Shown here: piece by piece, positions 26,521 through 35,793 of the stretch
Numbering within the stretch: position 1 is the first letter of the stretch
Layout: the number at the start of each line of letters is the position of its first letter
Assembly (NCBI RefSeq): GCF_900178005.1
Contig: NZ_FXBS01000006.1
Span: forward strand, 1,521,585 to 1,585,584
Direction: 5' to 3'
DNA length: 64,000 bases
Source of the DNA: Tuberibacillus sp. Marseille-P3662
Lineage (GTDB): Bacteria; Bacillota; Bacilli; Bacillales; Sporolactobacillaceae
The notes under the pieces: generated by a model
What the model saw: only the letters and a program-made list of their open reading frames with translations
Told to the model about the DNA's origin: nothing
Databases searched by the model: none
Translations under genes and position numbers: made by a program

Positions 26521-28149
26521 ATGTTTGATTTTAACGGTAGAACCTTAACCGATGCTCGTGCTCAAAGCTTTTTAGACCAAGGTGTTTGGACAGAAGAATC
26601 ATTTATTGATGTTTTGGAACACAATGTCGAACGCTATCCCGAATTAATTCACAAGGACGAAAAACAAAGTCTCAGTTATAAAGAACTATGGGATGAAGTG
26701 GAAGCTGTTTCGGCTCACTTTTATGACCTTGGTTTAAGAAAAGGTGATAGGATTGCTTTACAATTACCGAATACCCTCGATTATGTGATCGCAATTTTTG
26801 GTGCAGCCCGCATCGGAGCTGTAGGGGTCACCCTGCAAATCGACCTCGGACGTCAAGCGATTATCCAAAGTCTTGAGAAGTCTCAAGCCAAAGCATGGAT
26901 TATTGCCGATAGTTTCCGCGGCGAATCACTTTATAAGATGGCTCAAGAAATTCAGCAAGAAGTCCCTGGACTCACGCACCTCATCCTCCAAGGAGATGCC
27001 TCCCAAGCACCTGAGAAAACCCTTACCTTCGCTTCACTACGTACACCGACAAGACAATTGGCACAATCAGAGCTGGAAACAAATCGACCTGGTCCTCTAG
27101 ATGCCTTTCTGATTGTCTTTACCTCGGGAACCACCGGAGAACCGAAAGGCGTTGTGCATCTCCATGCGAATTACCTTTGGGCAGCACGTGCCTATGCCGA
27201 CAACTTTGAATATCAACCGGGTGAAGGCGTGCTTGACGTTGCACCGATCAGCCACCAGACTGGAATGCTGGCGGGTGTGATGATGACGATTGCGAAATGC
27301 GGAAGCATCCTCTTATTGGACCGATTTTCTGCAACTCGGGTGTTAAATTGGATTGAAAGAGACAAGCCCGCTTATATTATCGGCGCACCGCCTCATGTGA
27401 TTCACGTAGCCAACAACCCAAAACTAACATCTACTGATACTTCCAGCGTTAAACTATTTATCTATGCTGGAGCATCCGTACCTAATGCGGTCTTACAGAA
27501 CTTACAAACAGAAGGCGGTATTAAAGTTGGTGCTATGTTTGGCTGGTCAGAAGGATTTGTAGCGACAGCGACACGGCCTAATGATTCTTTAGAGGCGATT
27601 AGTAGTACGGTCGGGTTTGCTGTGCCTGGTATAGAGGTACGGCTTGTTGACGATGATGGTCACGATGTAGAACAGGGCACTCCGGGAGAAATGTGGTCAC
27701 GCGGCCCCAATTTCAGTCCTGGATACTTCGAGAATCCAGAAGCCGCTGACCGCCAGTGGGATAAAGACGGTTGGTTCCATTCAGGGGATTTGTTACGTGA
27801 AGACGAAAACGGCCGATATAGTTTCGTTGCACGTGCCGATGACATTATTAACCGCGGCGGAACAAAAGTCGATCCCAAGCATGTAGAAGATGCGATTGCT
27901 GAACATGACTCAGTAGAAACGATTGCTGTTGTCGGAACACCACATGAAACACTCGGTCAACAAGTCGTGGCCTGCGTTGTACTGAAGGAAGAAGCCGCTT
28001 CGTTTGACTTAACTGAACTTAATGATTTTCTAGCCGAAAGTGGTTTAGCTAAATTTCAGTTCCCAGATGATCTAAAATTAATGGATGCCTTGCCCACCAC
28101 TCACTCCGGAAAAATCAAGAAAAAAGATTTGCGCGAAACCTTACAGTAA
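26521..28149 (+). CDS. AMP-dependent acid:CoA/ACP ligase (DhbE/cyclohexanecarboxylate-ligase-like)
   Basis: A 542-residue adenylate-forming enzyme: P-loop FTSGTTGEPKG, FGWSEG, GWFHSGDL, the hinge DDIINRGG and the C-terminal Lys in SGKIKKKD. The N-terminus and the A-core resemble aryl-acid adenylating enzymes (DhbE type) and cyclohexanecarboxylate-CoA ligases more than long-chain acyl-CoA ligases. It lies 20 bases after the ACP, so it may load a ring acid directly onto that ACP or make the CoA ester. RBS AAAGGTGG. Confidence 0.85.
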   Translation: MFDFNGRTLTDARAQSFLDQGVWTEESFIDVLEHNVERYPELIHKDEKQSLSYKELWDEVEAVSAHFYDLGLRKGDRIALQLPNTLDYVIAIFGAARIGAVGVTLQIDLGRQAIIQSLEKSQAKAWIIADSFRGESLYKMAQEIQQEVPGLTHLILQGDASQAPEKTLTFASLRTPTRQLAQSELETNRPGPLDAFLIVFTSGTTGEPKGVVHLHANYLWAARAYADNFEYQPGEGVLDVAPISHQTGMLAGVMMTIAKCGSILLLDRFSATRVLNWIERDKPAYIIGAPPHVIHVANNPKLTSTDTSSVKLFIYAGASVPNAVLQNLQTEGGIKVGAMFGWSEGFVATATRPNDSLEAISSTVGFAVPGIEVRLVDDDGHDVEQGTPGEMWSRGPNFSPGYFENPEAADRQWDKDGWFHSGDLLREDENGRYSFVARADDIINRGGTKVDPKHVEDAIAEHDSVETIAVVGTPHETLGQQVVACVVLKEEAASFDLTELNDFLAESGLAKFQFPDDLKLMDALPTTHSGKIKKKDLRETLQ

Positions 28150-28180
28150 ACATGCCATTATTCAATGAATGAATCATTAA

Positions 28181-28220
28181 CAAGCCCAAAAAAACAACTC
28201 ATTTTTTTGGGCTTGATTTT
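28181..28220 (+). terminator. Intra-cluster terminator or attenuator
   Basis: A perfect 14-bp stem CAAGCCCAAAAAAA/TTTTTTTGGGCTTG with a 7-base loop, followed by ATTTTAG. It sits between the ligase and the dehydrogenase genes, directly before the ribosome site of the latter, and probably lowers downstream expression. Confidence 0.65.
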
Positions 28221-28239
28221 AGCAAAGGAGCTTAGAACT

Positions 28240-29463
28240 ATGAGCATTTTGAATTCCTCAGAACCGGATGGGATTGAGATCACTCATTCAGAGATTGATC
28301 CTAGCCTCATTCAAAGAGCCAACGAAATTCGTAACCGTGTTCTGACCTTCCGCCAAGATGAAGCAGCGGAGTGGGGAGAAAAAATTGAACAGACAGGCCG
28401 CATTCCCGATGATCTCTGGGAACGCATACGAACGCTCGGTTTACACAAGTTAACACAACCGATGTCATATGGCGGTGAGGGGTTTCCTCTCAGTCTTTAT
28501 TTCCCTATCTTGGAGGAAGTCGCTCACTGTCATGGCGCTATTCGTATGATCGTTCATGCCTATAACAGTCTTTGGAGAACTGTGGGACAAGGATCTAAAG
28601 ACCAACAAAACGAATGGCTGTCCAAAATGATTAACAATGGTGAAGTGATTGCTTTCGCATTAACCGAACCTGACAATGGAACAGGGATTGACCTTAAAAC
28701 CACAGCTGATGAAAAAGATGGACAGTTCATCTTAAACGGACGCAAGCATCTGATTACCTTCGCCGAGGAAGCTTCGGCCTTGACCGTTATCGCTAAAATG
28801 TCAGGAGAATCGGGCCGTGATGGTTTAACTGCTTTTCTTATCCCTAACGATCGTGAAGGGCTTTCATTGGAACCGATGCCGGAAATGATGGGCGACAAAG
28901 GATGCTCTCATGCTATCGTCACATTTGACAACTGCCGGGTCTCTCAAGATGAAGTACTAGGAGACATTGGCGGAGGCTTCGGACTTGCCGTTCGGGGCTT
29001 CTTAGACCAAAGCCGGGCGTGTATTGCCCAAAGTGCTGTGGGATTAGCCCAGGAGGCTTTGAATGCTACCCTTCAAAAAGTTCGTTCTAGAACCACTTTT
29101 GGAAAAGCACTCGCGAGTCGCCAAGCTGTGCAAATGCGTCTGGCTGATATGCAGGTGGCGATTCAAAGCACACGGCTGCTTTGCTTGGATGCGGCTCAAA
29201 AATTTGATCAGGGTCAAGATATCTCCTTGGAGGCATCTATAGCTAAAGAACAAGCAATCGGTATGGTTAAGCAAGTTACCGACAATGCGCTATCCTTGTT
29301 TGGCGGCAGCGGGTATGCTGTCGGCAGCCCCGTCGAACGCCTTTACCGTGATGCCCGCTCACTCTGGTTCGAAGAAGGTACTGAAGAAATGCAGAAAATG
29401 ACGATCGCTGAATCGCTATTGACCAATGCTCGCCGTCGTGAGCGTAGAAAGAAGCATCATTAA
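28240..29463 (+). CDS. Acyl-CoA dehydrogenase
   Basis: A 407-residue FAD enzyme: FALTEPDNGTGIDLKTT, FILNGRKHLITFA, GDKGCSHAIVTFDNCRV and the C-terminal FEEGTEEMQ with Glu in the catalytic-base position. I chose ATG 28240 because AAAGGAGC lies just upstream; the frame is open to 28165 but that part overlaps the terminator hairpin. The middle of this cluster makes a ring-acyl or short acyl thioester its likely substrate, comparable with AnsM in the cyclohexanecarboxyl-CoA set. Confidence 0.87.
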   Translation: MSILNSSEPDGIEITHSEIDPSLIQRANEIRNRVLTFRQDEAAEWGEKIEQTGRIPDDLWERIRTLGLHKLTQPMSYGGEGFPLSLYFPILEEVAHCHGAIRMIVHAYNSLWRTVGQGSKDQQNEWLSKMINNGEVIAFALTEPDNGTGIDLKTTADEKDGQFILNGRKHLITFAEEASALTVIAKMSGESGRDGLTAFLIPNDREGLSLEPMPEMMGDKGCSHAIVTFDNCRVSQDEVLGDIGGGFGLAVRGFLDQSRACIAQSAVGLAQEALNATLQKVRSRTTFGKALASRQAVQMRLADMQVAIQSTRLLCLDAAQKFDQGQDISLEASIAKEQAIGMVKQVTDNALSLFGGSGYAVGSPVERLYRDARSLWFEEGTEEMQKMTIAESLLTNARRRERRKKHH

Positions 29464-29464
29464 T

Positions 29465-30493
29465 ATGAAAGCTATTGAATTTACTCCGGAACAAGGTTTC
29501 CAACTAACCGACAAAACTTCTGTGACACCAGAACCTGGAGAAGTGCTTTTAAATGTTGACGCCTGTGGAGTGTGTGGCAGTGACCGACAAATTGTAAACG
29601 GGGGTCCGCCTCCAAAGGGAACGACCTTTCCATTAATTATGGGACATGAAATTGCCGGAACTATCGCAGCGGTTGGTGATCAAGTCGAAGGCTGGCAAGT
29701 GCACGATTCCGTACTCGTCCATCCCTTTATTCCCTGTGGAACTTGTTCAGCCTGTCAAAATCAGCAGTATAACCTTTGTTTGCGACAAACCTGTATCGGA
29801 TACCATCGTCAAGGTGGATTTGCTGAACAGATGGTGGTTCCTGCTCAGCAATTAATTCGTGGAAGTCATCAATTATCGGCACTAGCATTAGCCCTATTGC
29901 CTGACGCCTTTGCGACACCTTATCACGCCATACGCCTAACAGAAATGACAGCGGATGATACAGTTCTTGTTATTGGTACCGGGGGACTAGGGTTAGCCAC
30001 CCTTCAGCTGGCTAGTATCTTTGCTCCCAAAAGACTCGGAGCGGTCACCCGCCGATCATCGGGTGTCGAGACAGCCCAAAATTACGGAGCTGAGATGGCG
30101 GTCGCACTAAATAAGCAACACAGGGCAACCGCAAGGCAGATTCGGCGTTGGTCTGGCTCGAGTGGCGTTGATGTGATTATCGATACGGTGGGAACGTCCG
30201 CTTCCATGACCTTGGCATTGGATGTGATCAAACCCGGAGGTACTATTACACTCGTGGGGCTGTCTGACGAGTCAGTTCCCCTCCCGATCCTCAAAACCGT
30301 TCAGCGGGGTATTAAAGTCATCGGTAGTTTTGGATCCTTGCCTGAAGACATCTCAATGTTAAGACAATTGGCAGAAAAAAAGCAGTTTGACCCGTCTTCA
30401 TTAGTTGCCGGAACGCTGCCTTTGGAGCACATTCATCAGGCTTTTACAACAGATAGACAATCAGGACGCTGGGTCATCGAACCTAATCGTTAA
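29465..30493 (+). CDS. Zinc-dependent medium-chain alcohol dehydrogenase
   Basis: A 342-residue MDR protein: ACGVCGSDRQIV and GHEIAG for catalytic zinc, CGTCSACQNQQYNLC for structural zinc, and GTGGLGLATLQLA for cofactor. The ATG at 29465 is one base past the preceding stop, with only a weak ribosome site (AGAAAG), so translation is probably coupled. In the shikimate-derived analogy it would oxidise a ring hydroxyl. It ends the cluster. Confidence 0.87.
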   Translation: MKAIEFTPEQGFQLTDKTSVTPEPGEVLLNVDACGVCGSDRQIVNGGPPPKGTTFPLIMGHEIAGTIAAVGDQVEGWQVHDSVLVHPFIPCGTCSACQNQQYNLCLRQTCIGYHRQGGFAEQMVVPAQQLIRGSHQLSALALALLPDAFATPYHAIRLTEMTADDTVLVIGTGGLGLATLQLASIFAPKRLGAVTRRSSGVETAQNYGAEMAVALNKQHRATARQIRRWSGSSGVDVIIDTVGTSASMTLALDVIKPGGTITLVGLSDESVPLPILKTVQRGIKVIGSFGSLPEDISMLRQLAEKKQFDPSSLVAGTLPLEHIHQAFTTDRQSGRWVIEPNR

Positions 30494-30521
30494 CCTGAAG
30501 GTTGATTTATCCCGTCAAAAT

Positions 30522-30568
30522 GGGGTTCCTAAAAGTATTTATCATACTTAAGGGAGCCCCCGTTTTTT
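30522..30568 (+). terminator. Rho-independent terminator of the acyl cluster
   Basis: A long hairpin with GGGGTTCC pairing to GGGAGCCCC and an inner AAGTAT/ATACTT helix, followed by TTTTTT. Confidence 0.8.
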
Positions 30569-30585
30569 CCACTTGATTAACGACC

Positions 30586-30801
30586 TCAAATCATTGCACT
30601 TGAACCTAATGCCGCCCCTCCTAAAGACTGTTCTTTCAAAACCTGAATCGACTCGGGTTGCGGGGTAAAGTTCATAAGAACTAAGCCGGCAACAGCGATC
30701 ACCAAAACCATAATAACAATAGTGGCGAAAATAATCGTTTTTACTTTTCCCCTTCTTTGAAAGGTACTAAATGTATCGAAATCTTCATGCGATTGAGTCA
30801 A
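30586..30801 (-). CDS. Small single-span membrane protein, TTG start
   Basis: Unrecognised 71-residue protein with a polar N-terminus, a basic patch QRRGKVK and one hydrophobic helix (~22-43), then a short outside tail ending GGAALGSSAMI. The start codon is TTG at 30801 with GGGAGG eight bases away; no ATG fits. The neighbouring genes give no hint of its role. Confidence 0.6.
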   Translation of the reverse strand: MTQSHEDFDTFSTFQRRGKVKTIIFATIVIMVLVIAVAGLVLMNFTPQPESIQVLKEQSLGGAALGSSAMI

Positions 30802-31066
30802 TATTGATGCCTCCCTTCATTTCTTGATAAAACTATGCCACTTAGAATCATACTGAAAGATCAAGCAGCAGGCAATAGCCAAACTCTAAAATGACCCCCT
30901 ATGATCATTCCCTATTTGCAAGTCTCTCCATTTGTTCGCAGGAACAACTACAGGCGATCCCTATGACAATTTAGCGGAACTCAGCGCCGAAAACAATAAT
31001 GCCTCCATTTTCGACCAAAGATAATCATGGAAAGACCCAATCACTCGAAAAAGATTAGATTAACAT
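30802..31066. other. Non-coding gap with possible gene remnant
   Basis: No complete gene seen. On the plus strand a frame from 30905 to 31024 reads ...FAGTTTGDPYDNLAEL... and stops at TAA, with no start codon or ribosome site. This could be the 3' remnant of a lost gene or chance. Confidence 0.25.
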
Positions 31067-31093
31067 AAAAGAGGTACCTCTTATGGTACCCCT
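31067..31093 (-). terminator. Terminator of the TPP-controlled operon
   Basis: On the minus strand, AGGGGTACC / GGTACCTCT (one G-U pair) with a 6-base loop, followed by TTTTATG, 15 bases after the SDR stop. Confidence 0.75.
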
Positions 31094-31107
31094 TTTTCTT
31101 TATTCAT

Positions 31108-31875
31108 CTAACTCATCACGAGTCCACCGTCAATAGAAAGACATTGACCGGTGATGAAATCAGCCCAGTCCGAAGCGAAAAATAGCACGCCCCCTGTGAT
31201 ATCCTTTGGTGTCGCCAGTCTGCCCAAGGGTGTCATATTAGAGATCGCTTCCCGGGTGTCTTCCTTCGTCTCCCGGCTGGCGTCCGTCGGGTAAGTTAGG
31301 CCCGGCGCCACACAATTGACCGTGATCCCAAAACGACCCAGGTCAGCAGCGAGATTCCGACTATAGCCTAGAAGGCCTGCCTTAGCGGTCGTGTAATCAT
31401 GGTAAGGCACGAGAGGACGATCAATAAGATTAGTTACCATATTAATGATCCGTCCGCCATTTTGTTGTTTCATGTAAGGAATTACAGCTTGGCACACGTT
31501 AAAGGTACTGCCTAAGCTGCCGTCAAGCTGTTCCTGATAATCCGACCACTCCATTTCCCAAGCCGTTTTCCGCGTCTTTGGATTAAATATATAGTTGGGA
31601 AGCGCGTTATTGACCACAACATCAAGGCCACCAAAAGACTCGACGATATCGGCAACCATTTGTTGAACGGCTGATGCGTCCGTCACATCCGCTTGCATGA
31701 GAGCGGCATCCCCGCCGCTGTTGTAAATGTCAGTCACGACCTGATGAGCGGCGGATTCACTTTTTAAATAATTGACAACAACAAAGGCCCCTTCCTCGCC
31801 AAAAGCTTTAGCAATCGCCGCTCCTATCCCGCGGCTGGCTCCAGTGACAAGAATGACTTTCCCTTTAAAATCCAC
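31108..31875 (-). CDS. Short-chain dehydrogenase/reductase, FabG-like
   Basis: A 255-residue classical SDR: TGASRGIG, VNNAL, the catalytic YTTAK and ITGQCLSIDGG. NNAG is changed to NNAL, and the serine position before Tyr is not the usual SS(I/V). It lies 15 bases after the LuxC-like gene in the same transcript, so the parsimonious role is reduction of the aldehyde released by LuxC to an alcohol. The substrate is unknown. It is the last gene of the operon. Confidence 0.83.
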   Translation of the reverse strand: MDFKGKVILVTGASRGIGAAIAKAFGEEGAFVVVNYLKSESAAHQVVTDIYNSGGDAALMQADVTDASAVQQMVADIVESFGGLDVVVNNALPNYIFNPKTRKTAWEMEWSDYQEQLDGSLGSTFNVCQAVIPYMKQQNGGRIINMVTNLIDRPLVPYHDYTTAKAGLLGYSRNLAADLGRFGITVNCVAPGLTYPTDASRETKEDTREAISNMTPLGRLATPKDITGGVLFFASDWADFITGQCLSIDGGLVMS

Positions 31876-31890
31876 TGTGGATCACCCCTT

Positions 31891-33339
31891 TTATTCAGCG
31901 TCTAGATCATAATCTTCCGCTTGGTGTTCTGCACTATATTCAATATCGACCCAGCGAACCAAATCAAGTAAATTCATACCGCCATCATGATGCCACCCAG
32001 GCGTGGTTCGAGACATGTTACCAACAGCGGTAACTCGTGTGACCCCCACCTGTCCTAACTGCTCAGCTAAGGGGAATAGCCGTTGAGGTGCGACGGCGAC
32101 ACCAACAGACTGTAAATAAGACTTAAAAGGTTGAATATAAGACATGGCTTCAGATAAGTGCTGACAACCAAATACATGGATCGTACGATTGAGCGGTGAA
32201 GCAGCAAATCCGGGCTCGTGATGAACAATCACCGTCCAATGGGTGTTATCAGAACTGGTATACACATCGCTTTCTGTAAACTCAAACCGACTGCGTTCAC
32301 TACGGATCGCTATAGCCTCAGCGTGCGAAATCGTTCCCCTTGGCCGTTTATCGTCATATCGCTGTAGCGCCGTTGCCAACATTTGTGCAAAAGCCTGCGG
32401 TGCCACCGAACCGCCGGCTTCAACAAATACCGCATGAGGTGATAGACACCCCTGTTGATCATAGATGGAAACATCCTCAGCAAGACGTTGGACCGTGTCA
32501 TCAAAGCGATCCGGGGTGAGCGCCTCTTGCCCAATCATCGCAAAACTGATTTTATGCCCATACCCAATAAACCGTTGGGTTGCCGGTACCCGTTTTTTTA
32601 TGGCTTCAAGTGATTCATTCGATCCGTAGGCAACAATAGCTTCTGCTTCCGCAATCGCCGCATCTTCAAGCTCGGCTGTCCCACCTTTCCACGGCAAAAT
32701 CGCTAGACAAGATCCTAATTCTGGGCTGACCTCTTCTATAGACCGAGCAAAAAGAACCGGCATCAATGGTTCAGCCGATGACGTTTTTCCAATGATACCC
32801 GATTTTAATAACAGCCCCATGACTAGACTCCATATCGGCAAACCAGGGATATTGCCTGAGAATACGTTAAAGACGACATCGGGCCCATATGCCTTAGTGA
32901 ATCCGCCTGATTTGCTCGGTCGAAACCCATCCAGCACTGAAGGATTATCGAATTCATTATGCAAAAAACGGGCTAACGCCTTCTTCCGGAATGTTCGCAT
33001 GAAACGTTTTAATTCAAGACGGATGATTTCCTTATCATATCCAGTGATCTCCGGGAGCCACCGTTCGGCGAGGCGCCGCCAATGGTACTCTGGGTCAAGC
33101 CACTTTTGCACCGCCTGATCCACGACATCGACGATCTCCATCACGTCAACATTCGTAAGCAACCATTCGCGATGATGTTTAACAATCCGAGCAATGTCCG
33201 TTATGTCTCCGGCTGATAACTTCGGCAATCGCAGCGTCAAGGTACGATCCTCAGATGAAAATACGCGTTCTGTAAATGAATCGAGATCAATGTTTTCCGG
33301 GATATAGAAAGCATCTAAATGATCATGTCGACCGCTCAT
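31891..33339 (-). CDS. LuxC-like acyl-CoA/acyl-protein reductase
   Basis: A 482-residue member of the LuxC family (aldehyde-dehydrogenase fold) that reduces an activated acyl group to an aldehyde with NADPH. Family features are PDVVFNVFSGNIPGLPIWSLV, the middle ILPWKGGTAELED and the nucleophile Cys298 in YDQQGCLSPHAV. ATG 33339 has GGAGG 10 bases upstream and forms an ATGA overlap with the LuxE-like gene; the longer frame to 33381 is unlikely. No luciferase or luxD lies nearby, so the system is not for light. The TPP riboswitch four genes' worth upstream suggests a thiamine-related substrate. Confidence 0.88.
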   Translation of the reverse strand: MSGRHDHLDAFYIPENIDLDSFTERVFSSEDRTLTLRLPKLSAGDITDIARIVKHHREWLLTNVDVMEIVDVVDQAVQKWLDPEYHWRRLAERWLPEITGYDKEIIRLELKRFMRTFRKKALARFLHNEFDNPSVLDGFRPSKSGGFTKAYGPDVVFNVFSGNIPGLPIWSLVMGLLLKSGIIGKTSSAEPLMPVLFARSIEEVSPELGSCLAILPWKGGTAELEDAAIAEAEAIVAYGSNESLEAIKKRVPATQRFIGYGHKISFAMIGQEALTPDRFDDTVQRLAEDVSIYDQQGCLSPHAVFVEAGGSVAPQAFAQMLATALQRYDDKRPRGTISHAEAIAIRSERSRFEFTESDVYTSSDNTHWTVIVHHEPGFAASPLNRTIHVFGCQHLSEAMSYIQPFKSYLQSVGVAVAPQRLFPLAEQLGQVGVTRVTAVGNMSRTTPGWHHDGGMNLLDLVRWVDIEYSAEHQAEDYDLDAE

Positions 33340-34430
33340 GATTGATGAGCCTCCATTAATGCATCCACAGTTAAAGAACAACCACGCGCTTCAGACCCTT
33401 TCGCCCGTCCGAGTAAAACAAGACCTTCTTCAGTTTGATAGCCAAGATCTTCGGTTAATACGGCGAGACAGCTGTTCCAATTGGCTAAATCATAATGAGC
33501 CAAGACACCCACTTCTCCCATCTCTACTGGTTCCAACGTGTCTGGATGTAATACTTGTGTTCGTACCCAAGCGGGACTGACTTTCTCCCGAGGCGGACCT
33601 TGTTCGTTGACAAAACATTGATCGTACAACTGTGAACTGATCTCTGTCATCCCGTACATATTGATGCAATCAGCCTGACTTACGCCAAATGTATCTTGAA
33701 AAGATGCATATAATGTTTCCTGATCAACCTCACGTGATTGACCTTTAAAACCCCCGGTATCAAATAGACGGCTCCCATCTGGGAGTTCAAAATTGATGTT
33801 TTTTTCAGCACAATAATCAAGGACATGAACATAAGCAAATGATGCGCCCATTAACAGCACAGGCTTTTGTCTGTCTTCACTTACTCTAAGTGCCTCAGTT
33901 AGTCCCGACATATCAAGGGCTTCCCCTTGAAAGAAACATTGGCTATGCTCATCACCGAATGTCTTGACGACCATCGTTAGATACCTTGCTAATGAAGAAT
34001 GGGGATTCACATCAGCACCCGGAGAAAGGGTATAGATCGTCATCCGGTCGCGATCAGGCAATACAAACTGTTTAAACCCTGTCGTCATCGAAGCATCCCA
34101 AACATCCAAAGTCGGATGATGATTTTTTCCGCGTTGATTCTTATTCGTCGTTCCACTTGTCATAAATATAGCCTCAGCTTCCGTTGGCGGCTCACAAGAC
34201 AACGCCAATGCTTTAAAGGCTTGGAGCGGTATCGCTGGAATATCACGCCAATCCTTGACAGTTAATGGCGTCTTTCTTCGTTTCTGACAATACTTTTTAT
34301 ACGGAGCATTATGCTTGAACTGATAAGCGAATAATGACAAGGCCATGTCGTTAAAAGTTGTGTCATCATCCTTTGATGATTTAATAAAATCATAGATTGT
34401 CGATGTAACCTCTATAGATTCCGTCTGCAT
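33336..34430 (-). CDS. LuxE-like acyl-protein synthetase
   Basis: A 364-residue ATP-dependent adenylating protein of the LuxE family. The phosphate loop FMTSGTTNKNQRG is at 89-101, DTGGFKG at 224-230 and NMYGMTE at 257-263. The acyl-accepting Cys351 lies 14 residues from the end in ARGCSLTVDAL, the position known for LuxE. It activates a carboxylate as acyl-AMP, takes it on the Cys and passes it to LuxC. The start (TGATG) overlaps the permease stop and its end overlaps luxC, so the three proteins are made together. Confidence 0.88.
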   Translation of the reverse strand: MQTESIEVTSTIYDFIKSSKDDDTTFNDMALSLFAYQFKHNAPYKKYCQKRRKTPLTVKDWRDIPAIPLQAFKALALSCEPPTEAEAIFMTSGTTNKNQRGKNHHPTLDVWDASMTTGFKQFVLPDRDRMTIYTLSPGADVNPHSSLARYLTMVVKTFGDEHSQCFFQGEALDMSGLTEALRVSEDRQKPVLLMGASFAYVHVLDYCAEKNINFELPDGSRLFDTGGFKGQSREVDQETLYASFQDTFGVSQADCINMYGMTEISSQLYDQCFVNEQGPPREKVSPAWVRTQVLHPDTLEPVEMGEVGVLAHYDLANWNSCLAVLTEDLGYQTEEGLVLLGRAKGSEARGCSLTVDALMEAHQS

Positions 34431-35779
34431 CAAACGTGTCCTTCCTTTCTGAGGGATTTTAACCCATTTGGAATGTTGACCAGTACCAGTTGCAGCAACA
34501 TCGCTGTTAGAGCCCCAACAAGAATGGTATTGCCGAGCAAGCGCCCGGCCCAGTTATCTACTGAGCTAAAATCATCCGGAAGCGCAATCGCCAGTAGAAT
34601 AGATAGGCCCGCGATCACAAAATTGGCCTCTGTTTTTGCCATACGATTCAATATATTGATACCTGTGAAAATAAGCGATGCAGCAGCCGGCAAGAACATA
34701 CCACCAACGACGGCATCTGGCGTTATGGCCAAAACAGCCCCTGCCTTCGGAACAAATCCCAGTATAAGAAAAATGATCCCGGCAACTTTGACGGCATGCC
34801 GCGAACCGACACCTGTTAATCGCATTAAACCGACGTTTTGTCCATATCCTGTTGTCGGAAATCCACCAAATAACGTTGACAGCATTGACCCGGCCGATTC
34901 GCCTGCAAACCCGCTGCGGAGTCGTTGCTGATCGAGCTTAACCCCAACCATGTCTGCTGCCGCTTGATAAACACCCATTGCTTCAATAACCGCAACTATG
35001 TAAGCAATAAAGAAGGTCATAAATGTTAACAAATCAAAATGCAAGGCACCATACGGCATGAAATGCGGCCATCCAAACCACCCTCTCGTCGCAATGTCCG
35101 AAAACGACAGTGCTCCAAGGACAAAACCTATAATATCACCGATGACCAAGGCAATGAGAAATGAAAACGAACGCCACATGCCTGTTCCAAAAACCGACAA
35201 GATGATGACCAGCAAGGCGGTTGTGATTGACATCGCAAGCACGTCACCATTTAAAAAGTTCTTGGTTCCTGGTGCCCCTCCTAAAAATAAATTCAAGGTG
35301 AATTCGGAAAGGCCGATGCCGACAATAAAAATGACAGTCCCTGAAATCACCGGTGTAAAAAACGCCTTCATTTTTGCGAGAATACCCGTCACAGCAAGTA
35401 GAAAAACAATCGCAGCACTGACGATGACGCCGCCTCCCGCTGCAGGTAAGGTATGCGTTTTTCCAGACGAAATCATGAGCGCATCAAAGGCTGCCGACGG
35501 ACCCTGGACGACCGGAAGCCGGACCCATCTTGTTGCTTGAACAAGCGTCACTAACCCCGCCGCGATAAAAATCGCGTTAATCATATTTGCTGACAGCGCA
35601 AACGGTAACCCAATCATAGCGGCAACAAAAACCGGATCAAGCCAAACGTTAGACACAAACACATGCTGCAGGCCATAAAGCAACCCTTTTACCGGTGGAA
35701 ACTGCTCCTCCAAGCCGATTGTTACATGACTTTCACTCTTGGACGTCCTATGGTCCTCTATTTGTCTGTCTTCCATCAT
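34430..35779 (-). CDS. NCS2-family permease (xanthine/uracil type) under TPP control
   Basis: A 449-residue membrane protein with about 12-14 hydrophobic segments, including the NCS2 motifs FVAAMIGLPFALSANMINA, QGPSAAFDALMI and GESAGSMLSTLFGGFPTTGYGQNVGLM. Known NCS2 proteins import nucleobases or ascorbate. Its location directly behind a TPP riboswitch suggests a thiamine precursor, most simply a pyrimidine. It begins a four-gene operon with the LuxE, LuxC and SDR genes. RBS GGGAGGAG; ATG 35779 or 35776. Confidence 0.87.
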   Translation of the reverse strand: MMEDRQIEDHRTSKSESHVTIGLEEQFPPVKGLLYGLQHVFVSNVWLDPVFVAAMIGLPFALSANMINAIFIAAGLVTLVQATRWVRLPVVQGPSAAFDALMISSGKTHTLPAAGGGVIVSAAIVFLLAVTGILAKMKAFFTPVISGTVIFIVGIGLSEFTLNLFLGGAPGTKNFLNGDVLAMSITTALLVIILSVFGTGMWRSFSFLIALVIGDIIGFVLGALSFSDIATRGWFGWPHFMPYGALHFDLLTFMTFFIAYIVAVIEAMGVYQAAADMVGVKLDQQRLRSGFAGESAGSMLSTLFGGFPTTGYGQNVGLMRLTGVGSRHAVKVAGIIFLILGFVPKAGAVLAITPDAVVGGMFLPAAASLIFTGINILNRMAKTEANFVIAGLSILLAIALPDDFSSVDNWAGRLLGNTILVGALTAMLLQLVLVNIPNGLKSLRKEGHV

Positions 35780-35793
35780 CCATCTCCTCCCAA

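Noticed and set aside
31891-34430. LuxC/LuxE pair as a bioluminescence system
   Set aside because: No luxA, luxB or luxD in the window, and the operon is under a TPP riboswitch.
34473-35540. Two long plus-strand frames opposite the NCS2 permease
   Set aside because: Their composition is the complement of a membrane protein; no ribosome site and no similarity pattern.
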